Source: Candidatus Aenigmatarchaeota archaeon
Lineage (GTDB): Archaea > Aenigmatarchaeota > Aenigmatarchaeia > QMZP01
Reading direction: 5' to 3'
DNA: 8,010 nt
Assembly (NCBI GenBank): GCA_017609145.1
Contig: JAFCEM010000033.1
Location: 1 to 8,010 of the forward strand
Program-made: the position numbers and the translations under genes
The notes under the pieces: generated by a model
The model's database searches: none
What the model saw: only the letters and a program-made list of their open reading frames with translations
What the model was told of the DNA's origin: nothing
Shown: piece after piece, positions 1-6,200 of the stretch
How positions within the stretch are numbered: the stretch's first letter is position 1
Layout of the letters: each line of letters opens with the position of its first letter

Positions 1-517
1 AATAGAAACCGGCTCATCAAAGATAGCATCAGAGCTTCTGGCGGGCAAGGCTCTCCCTTTCAGGGCAGAACACTGGTCACAGATTGTAAAGGATTCGCAT
101 GAGGTAATGAATGAAAACTACTGGTTCCCGTGCTCAACACTCATATTCGGACTTCCGGGGGAAACAGAGGATGATGTCAGGCAGACACTGGAACTCGTGC
201 AGGATATAAGAAAATACAAATCCCTTATGGTTCCGCTTTTCTTCGTACCAATAGGAGTGCTGGACAAGGAAAAGTTTTTCAAGCCCAGCGACATGGGCCC
301 GGAACACTGGAAACTCCTTGCGGAGTGCATGGAACATGACTTTGAATGGGCACCGCGTCTTGCTGAGGACAGCATAGGTATAAGCGGAATGGGGTTCCTG
401 AAGGGGTTTGGCCTCAAGACAATAATAAACACGATGAAAAGGAAATCCGACAAATATATGAGTCTTATGAAAGAAGGCATCAGCCCGATGAAACACAAAG
501 AAGATGAAATAGCATAA
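1..517 (+). CDS. Radical SAM protein, C-terminal part (5' truncated by window edge)
   Basis: This is the C-terminal 171 residues of a radical SAM enzyme; the codons are in phase from base 2 and the stop is TAA at 515-517. The visible part opens with IETGSS, the usual end of the G-[IV]-E-T-G-S motif of the radical SAM barrel, and then has FGLPGETEDDV (residues 49-59 of the visible part), the GLPGET motif typical of the BchE/MiaB-like and B12-binding radical SAM families. The CxxxCxxC cluster motif and any cobalamin-binding domain would lie upstream of the window, so the B12 class is inferred. After the barrel come about 85 residues of mostly helical, Lys/Met-rich tail. The substrate cannot be told. 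An internal ATG at 107 lies inside the barrel and is not the true start. secF follows after a short gap that holds a promoter, so it is probably a separate transcription unit. Confidence 0.85.
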   Translation, partial: IETGSSKIASELLAGKALPFRAEHWSQIVKDSHEVMNENYWFPCSTLIFGLPGETEDDVRQTLELVQDIRKYKSLMVPLFFVPIGVLDKEKFFKPSDMGPEHWKLLAECMEHDFEWAPRLAEDSIGISGMGFLKGFGLKTIINTMKRKSDKYMSLMKEGISPMKHKEDEIA

Positions 518-520
518 AAC

Positions 521-529
521 AATTAAATA
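521..529 (+). promoter_or_regulatory. TATA box of the secFD operon
   Basis: AATTAAATA lies directly after the stop of the radical SAM gene. Its centre (about 526) is 23 bases before the ATG at 549, close to the archaeal TATA-to-start-site distance, so the transcript would begin at or next to the start codon (leaderless). No Shine-Dalgarno site precedes either possible ATG, which fits. No convincing BRE is visible because the upstream bases are coding. Confidence 0.5.
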
Positions 530-548
530 CTTCTGTTCTAATATGTTC

Positions 549-1400
549 ATGGAAAAATCAGGGCGCTATAAGTTATTTTTGATTGTTCCCGTACTTTTGC
601 TCATCACTTCAACAGTAATATTATTTACACATTACTCCGAAACAGGTGAATGGTTCGAAAGGTCCATACAACTCAAGGGAGGCATGCTGATAACAGTCGA
701 TACTAATACACCGGCCAGTGCAATTGATGTGGAGTCGCTGTTGTCAGAAAATTTTGGGGATGTTCATGTAAGGGAACTGAGCGGATTCTCGGGTCACGGG
801 CTTCTGATAGAAACAGCATCGGACACCAATTCCACCGAAGTTATAGAAGAACTTGAAAACGCCGGAATATCCATAATTGATATCTCTGTAGAGAGCATAG
901 GCCCGTCGCTTGGTGAGTCCTTCTGGTCACAGGCACAACTCGGCATAATCATGGCATTCGTATTCATGGGTATAATAGTCTTTGCAATATTCCGGATATT
1001 TATCCCCTCATTTGCAGTAATAATGTGTGGAATATCTGATATTATAGTCACCCTTGCCCTGATGCAGGTGTTTGGCATAGAACTCTCTCTCGCTTCTTTT
1101 GCCGCGCTGCTGATGCTTATAGGATACTCGATAGACACCGACATAATGCTTACGACAAGACTCATAAGAACAAGGGATGATTCCCTGAACAATAGACTAA
1201 AAAATACATTAAAAACCGGGCTTACAATGACAGGAACCACCATAGGCGTGCTTGTAGCACTGCTCCTGTCCGGAGCTTCCATAGTATTGGCAGAAATAGC
1301 ATCCGTACTTCTTATAGGACTGGTGATCGATATCATAAACACGTGGCTCCAGAATAGTGTACTGCTCAAGTGGTACTGTGAAAGGAGGGGAATGGAATGA
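549..1400 (+). CDS. secF: Protein-export membrane protein SecF (archaeal type)
   Basis: SecF pairs with SecD in the membrane, next to the SecYE channel, and supports late steps of protein export; in bacteria this uses the proton gradient. Numbering is from the ATG at 549 (283 residues). One membrane helix (9-27) is followed by an outside domain of about 100 residues with a small LKGGM motif (42-46), then GPSLGE (118-123), the conserved lead into the membrane domain, and five helices at about 129-148, 153-174, 178-194, 225-245 and 247-270. GYSIDTD (192-198) is the archaeal version of the bacterial GYSINDT motif, with acidic residues D196 and D198 inside the membrane helix. Length and topology (1+5 helices) are normal. 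A second ATG at 543 would add two residues; 549 is chosen from the TATA spacing. The stop overlaps the start of secD (ATGA), so the two are almost surely coupled. The F-D order is the reverse of the usual bacterial one. Confidence 0.93.
   Translation: MEKSGRYKLFLIVPVLLLITSTVILFTHYSETGEWFERSIQLKGGMLITVDTNTPASAIDVESLLSENFGDVHVRELSGFSGHGLLIETASDTNSTEVIEELENAGISIIDISVESIGPSLGESFWSQAQLGIIMAFVFMGIIVFAIFRIFIPSFAVIMCGISDIIVTLALMQVFGIELSLASFAALLMLIGYSIDTDIMLTTRLIRTRDDSLNNRLKNTLKTGLTMTGTTIGVLVALLLSGASIVLAEIASVLLIGLVIDIINTWLQNSVLLKWYCERRGME
1383..1388 (+). promoter_or_regulatory. Strong Shine-Dalgarno site of secD
   Basis: AGGAGG lies inside the last codons of secF, 8 bases before the ATG at 1397 and 11 before a second ATG at 1400. 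It is the clearest ribosome binding site in the window and favours 1397. It contrasts with the apparently leaderless first genes, a pattern well known in archaea. Confidence 0.8.
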
Positions 1401-3193
1401 TGAAATACTGGCGTATATGGATACTCGTGATTATGGTAATAGCCTCGGTTCTTGCGATAGGGCTTAAGGACTATCCATACGGAAGAAATGGTGTTGAGGT
1501 GAGCTATGTCTCTGATATTTCCCCTGCTAAAAATATCCTTGAGCAGGGCATGCTTATCACCAACCTTAATGGCGAAAAAGTGGATGATGTTGATGACTGG
1601 AAAAACAAAATAACAGAAATCAAAAACCAGAATGTATCCATCAAGGTCAACGGCAAGACCTATGAATTCTATGTCAATGAAACCTTCGGGGTGGATGTGA
1701 TGGAAATGGAGAGGCTTAACCTTGAGTTCGGCCTTGACCTAAGAGGCGGGACTAGAATAATACTAAAGCCCGTTGAATCAAATGTGACAGAAGAAGATAT
1801 AATACAGATAAAATCAACACTGGAGACAAGGTCAAATGCATACGGGCTCAGGGAAATCAATTTCTACTCTGTTAAAGGAATAGACGGCAGCTATTACATA
1901 CAGGTAGAGGCTGCAGGCATAAAAAAGGATATAGTTGATGAGTTGCTCTCGACACAGGGGAATTTTGAGGCAAAGATTCTCAAGCCGGTTGAACTTGATG
2001 GTAACACGGGCACGATGCAGCTCGGTGAATCATCTCATGCTGTCACAATTGTTAGCAATGATACGGTTAAGATAGATGACATAGAAGTCGCGACAGCGGA
2101 GAGTTTCACGCTCGACGGAATAGATTTTCAGTATATAAACAAAACAGAGGAAAATGCCTTTTTCATGGCTTTGGTTTATAGCGGGGATGATATAGAACTG
2201 GTATACTCTGACCCGCAACATTCCGGCATAATACCCCAGACAAACGGTTTCCAGTTCTATTTTGGTGTGCTTGTCTCGGAAGAAGGTGCGCAGAGATTCG
2301 CAGATGTTACGACAGGAATATCCTCTTATATTGATATGAACAGCGGTGAGAGGTACCTCGATTCCTCAATATACCTTTATCTGGACGGAAAACTTGTTTC
2401 CGAGCTGCGAATTTCAGAAGACCTCGGAGGCAAGGTTTACCAGTCACCACAGATTCAGGGCTTCAGGGAGAGCAAAGAAGATGCAATAGAGGAAAAGCTG
2501 AAACTGCAGACCATATTAAGGTCCGGCGCACTTCCAGTTAAGCTGGAAACGGTTTCTGTTGACATAATTTCACCAACACTCGGTACTGACTTCTTCTCAT
2601 CGGCAATATTCGCAGCCGGATTCGGAGCCCTGGTAGTCTTCCTGATAGTTTTCTTCAGGTATAAAAAGATAAAAATAGCAGTTCCCATGGTATTCGTTGC
2701 CTTCTCGGAGGTTCTGATAATACTTGGAATAGCTGCAACCGGCGATTCTTTGATATGGATGATAGCACTTCTTCTGAACTTCATGCTCATAACAACTGCG
2801 TGGTGGAAGAAACATGAAATCGACATATATGCCTGGGTTGGCGCCCTGCTTATACCCCTTATTGGTATGATGTCCTGGACAATTGACCTGCCTGCAATAG
2901 CAGGTATAATAGCGGTCATAGGAACAGGCGTAGACCATCAGATAATAATAGCAGACGAAACTATTGCCGGGAAAAAGGAAAAGGTTTATGACCTTAAGGA
3001 AAAAATCAAGCGTGCTTTCTTCATTATCTTCGGGGCTGCGGCCACGACAATAGTGGCTATGGTTCCCCTTATGTCAATAGGGATAGGCCTTGTCAGGGGA
3101 TTTGCAATAACAACAATCATTGGTGTTTTGGTTGGGGTTCTGGTAACGAGGCCCGCCTATGCAAGGATAGTTGAGGGTCTCGTGAAGAAATAA
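1397..3193 (+). CDS. secD: Protein-export membrane protein SecD (archaeal type, enlarged)
   Basis: SecD is the partner of SecF in the Sec export machinery. The protein has 598 residues: helix 1 (about 5-22); a PDZ-like stretch (33-95) with N-G-E-K-V at 58-62; the outside P1 domain opening with GLDLRGG (112-118), the D1 motif of SecD; SEEGAQRF (294-301), also conserved; LRSGALPVKLE (374-384) and ISPTLG (391-396), which lead into the membrane domain; then helices at about 401-420, 428-446, 452-469, 477-494, 497-519, 541-562 and 565-585. IGTGVDHQII (508-517) is the archaeal form of the bacterial motif with the functionally important Asp (here D513). Four sequons (N94, N129, N221, N248) all fall in the outside part. 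It is longer than most archaeal SecD proteins I know of; the excess is the PDZ-like stretch, an extra stretch at about 200-258, and a probable extra membrane hairpin at 452-494. It is cotranscribed with secF and ends 16 bases from the convergent surface-protein gene. Confidence 0.95.
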   Translation: MMKYWRIWILVIMVIASVLAIGLKDYPYGRNGVEVSYVSDISPAKNILEQGMLITNLNGEKVDDVDDWKNKITEIKNQNVSIKVNGKTYEFYVNETFGVDVMEMERLNLEFGLDLRGGTRIILKPVESNVTEEDIIQIKSTLETRSNAYGLREINFYSVKGIDGSYYIQVEAAGIKKDIVDELLSTQGNFEAKILKPVELDGNTGTMQLGESSHAVTIVSNDTVKIDDIEVATAESFTLDGIDFQYINKTEENAFFMALVYSGDDIELVYSDPQHSGIIPQTNGFQFYFGVLVSEEGAQRFADVTTGISSYIDMNSGERYLDSSIYLYLDGKLVSELRISEDLGGKVYQSPQIQGFRESKEDAIEEKLKLQTILRSGALPVKLETVSVDIISPTLGTDFFSSAIFAAGFGALVVFLIVFFRYKKIKIAVPMVFVAFSEVLIILGIAATGDSLIWMIALLLNFMLITTAWWKKHEIDIYAWVGALLIPLIGMMSWTIDLPAIAGIIAVIGTGVDHQIIIADETIAGKKEKVYDLKEKIKRAFFIIFGAAATTIVAMVPLMSIGIGLVRGFAITTIIGVLVGVLVTRPAYARIVEGLVKK

Positions 3194-3208
3194 TTTGGTT
3201 TTCAATCC

Positions 3209-3219
3209 TTTATTTTTTT
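3209..3219 (+). terminator. T-rich transcription terminator of secFD
   Basis: TTTATTTTTTT begins 16 bases after the secD stop; a T-rich tract without a stem is the usual archaeal terminator. It overlaps the final Lys-Lys-stop codons of the convergent gene. In the other direction I see only a weak T-rich stretch inside the 3' end of secD, so the minus-strand transcript may run into secD antisense. Confidence 0.55.
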
Positions 3220-6200
3220 GACGGAAGATGCTTGACAGCTCTCTTCTTGAATGACTGGATTTTTTTACTCAGTGTGTCAATTTTGCTTTTTGTCTGATAA
3301 TCAAAACCAGCCCCGGAAGGTTTCTCATAAGAACGCCCGCTGTAGAATCCCTTAACATCAGTTTTGGCATAATTGGTAGGGTCTTCCTTTCTTTTGAAGA
3401 CCTTTTTGATGTTTTTGGCACTTATGCTCTTTTTGATGCTCTTTACCTTTCCTTTTCTCTTGAAGAATCTTTTGATCTTCTTTGTCAGGCTCTCCTTACT
3501 GTATCCGTATTTTGGATGATACCCGCTGGGTGGCATTAGCATGTATATAAGGAACCCTGCCGCTCCGGCAATAATAACCCCTATAACAATCCATATCCAG
3601 AGCCCACCCTGTTGCATGCTTCTGTTTGTTTCGGCCTCCAATTTAAGCGCTGTTATCCCATTATTCAGCGTGATTATATTAGCTTCAACCTGATTTAGCT
3701 TTTCTTCAGCCGTTATGTAATCCCCCGAAGCTATGGCATTCCAGGATTCGGTAATGAGACTATTGGTATCATTCACGAGGTTGTCGACAAACGTCAGATT
3801 ATCTTCTGAAACCAGACCGATTATGGTAGGTCTTAGCGCATTAAACTCATTGATTAGACCCTCCAGTGTTGCTGAAAGATTAATATACGAGTCATTTATT
3901 TCTGCTTCTCTTTCAGGGTTTGAAAGCACCTTTACTGTAAAGCTTTCTTCATCATACCAGGTTTCATATTGTGAAACATACGCCCTGAGCGTTCCTGCAT
4001 GATTCCCAAGGTTGGTCTCATTATATACATCAAGAGTTACTTCGAAGTCACATTCCGCATTAACCCCGAGATTGCAGTATGTTGGACTAATAGTTTTGCT
4101 AATTCCATCCACGCTTACGTTAAGTTTTATTGCTGATGTCACTTCTCCTGTGTTTTTGACTGTGACGTTGGTTGAACCCGATGAACCCAAAACTATGGAT
4201 ACCAAAGAGTCATAATTGGTAATTGATACTGACCTGTCAGTGGTTGTTGATGAATCACCATCATCACTATCATCACCACCATCATTGCCTGATGATGAAC
4301 TCGCGTCTGCGTTGCCTACAATAAGGGTTACACCACTTATGTTTCCAAAGCTCGGGTCAGTGAAATTTATGCTAATAAGGTTTGAATCTACACATGATTT
4401 GTTGCTGTCATGCGTACTGCTTGCTGTGATTTTCCATGCGAACCAGCAGGTCTTCTGGGGGCCTAGGTTGAGCGTAAAGTAGTTGCCGCTCTTACCCCAG
4501 TAGCAGCCGCTTGTATCATTAGCAGCGTATGCGGTTATGGTGACATAGCTACACGTGCCCATCAGGAGTTTGCCTCTAGCCGTTGCATTTCCATAATTCG
4601 TAACACTGATATTGAAATATTTGCTTTTACCTTCATCGATTGTGCCAATATTATTGTTCTTGCTTCCCGCACCATTATTGATTATGCTCATGTTCAGGCC
4701 CGTGTTATTTACGATAAGGTAATTATATACACCTGTCCCGGTCAGATTTACCCTGCCGGTATAGTAGCTTACGTTTATTCTTACTGTATATTTTCCGCCC
4801 AGGAAATTCGGCCGAAGAGTCCCGTTCACATAACAGAAATCATTGCCATCACATATCGGGTTATTGTAACTGCTCCAGCCATATGTCCTGTTGCTCAAAT
4901 GTCCTCCATGAGTAGTCATGTTGCTTTCATTTAGATGTATCAGTGTTGCGTTGTGGTGCGAATACAGGGTAACATTAGTTCCGTTTGGCAATGTCACGTA
5001 GAACTTGAAAGTAAATGTATCATTTCTTGTAATGTTCTCCATTTCATATGGTAACCCGCCTTGAGAATCCCATTTTATACCCGTTATGTTTATTTCAAGC
5101 TCGTCAGTGAGGTTGACTTTAATGCTGATGTTAAAATTGCCGTAAGGATATGATCTTGTCGTGTCATTCAGGCCATCGTCTGCAGCGAGCGTTGTATTGA
5201 ATGTAATCCACCCGTTATAGATCCCCTGTGTGTCGTGTGTAATTGCCTGGCTTATGTTAAGGGTTATATCTATAGTATCCGAGCTATATGCCGGTATTAT
5301 GTGACCTCTGTCTGATGTGCTTCCAGGTAGGTTATCTATTGTGAAATTAATCCAGCTCTCATCATTGGTCAGGTTGAAACTCGAATGGCTGTAATTGAAA
5401 TATATATCATAGGCTCCGCTGTTGTTATAGCTTATATTTATGAACCTGTTCTTGTCTATCCCTATACTTTCTTTTATAATGAATGTTGCTGTGGCGTTGC
5501 TTATATTATGATTCAATATAAGAAACCCCGCCTTTAGATCAAACTTCAGAGGAACATTGATTACCCAGCCACTGTTGTTTGTATAGCGAAGGAAGCCTTC
5601 ATAAGAACCATTCATAAGCTTTTCCTGGGGAGTGTTTATTGAAACATTGACATCACAGCTTGCATTCGTTGGGTTACCCATGCCTGCTGCACCGATAAGA
5701 GTTCCATTTGTGAAATTGGTTGCAATCCATCTTGATGAATTGAACCAGATATATGCGGTTATGTTGTATACGCTCGGTGTCTGCTCTTCGCTCGTATTGC
5801 CGTTTATTACTGTGACATTCCAGTACCCTTCGCTTATGGTTGTTGTTGTCACGGATTCCATCGCTGTCGCATTTGTTACATTGGCGCTTATATACTGGTC
5901 TAATGAAGAGCCTATAAGAGTGCCGCTTGGGTTGTAGAGATAAAGCGTCCAGTTGGAAACATTGCCCGTGGACTGCTTTGCCCATTCTATCTTAACCATC
6001 AGCTTCTCTGCGAAGCTCGGTACAAGAACCTCTATAGAATAATTATTTTTATCGTACCCTCTTCCATCATTATCCCACTTTTCTACACGGTAAAGCTCTG
6101 TTATCTGTTGCACGTTTGTTACATTTTTGTTATCTACATTACTCAATCTGAAAAGGGAGTTCCCGTTTGTTTTAGTTCCGTTCTGATTGGGATCCATTGT

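Noticed and set aside
118..550. Minus-strand open frames opposite the radical SAM fragment and across the secF promoter
   Set aside because: They are antisense to a gene with clear family motifs and their composition looks like the reverse reading of it.
4239..4304. Run of CAT/CAC triplets on the plus strand, considered as a satellite or His-rich peptide
   Set aside because: It is in frame as a Ser/Asp/Gly linker on the minus strand, and the plus-strand reading has no supporting gene.
3733..5937. Plus-strand open frames of 67-101 codons opposite the surface-protein gene
   Set aside because: They are opposite a long gene with clear protein features, have no ribosome binding sites and show no recognisable motif; they look like shadows of the Asn/Thr-rich coding strand.
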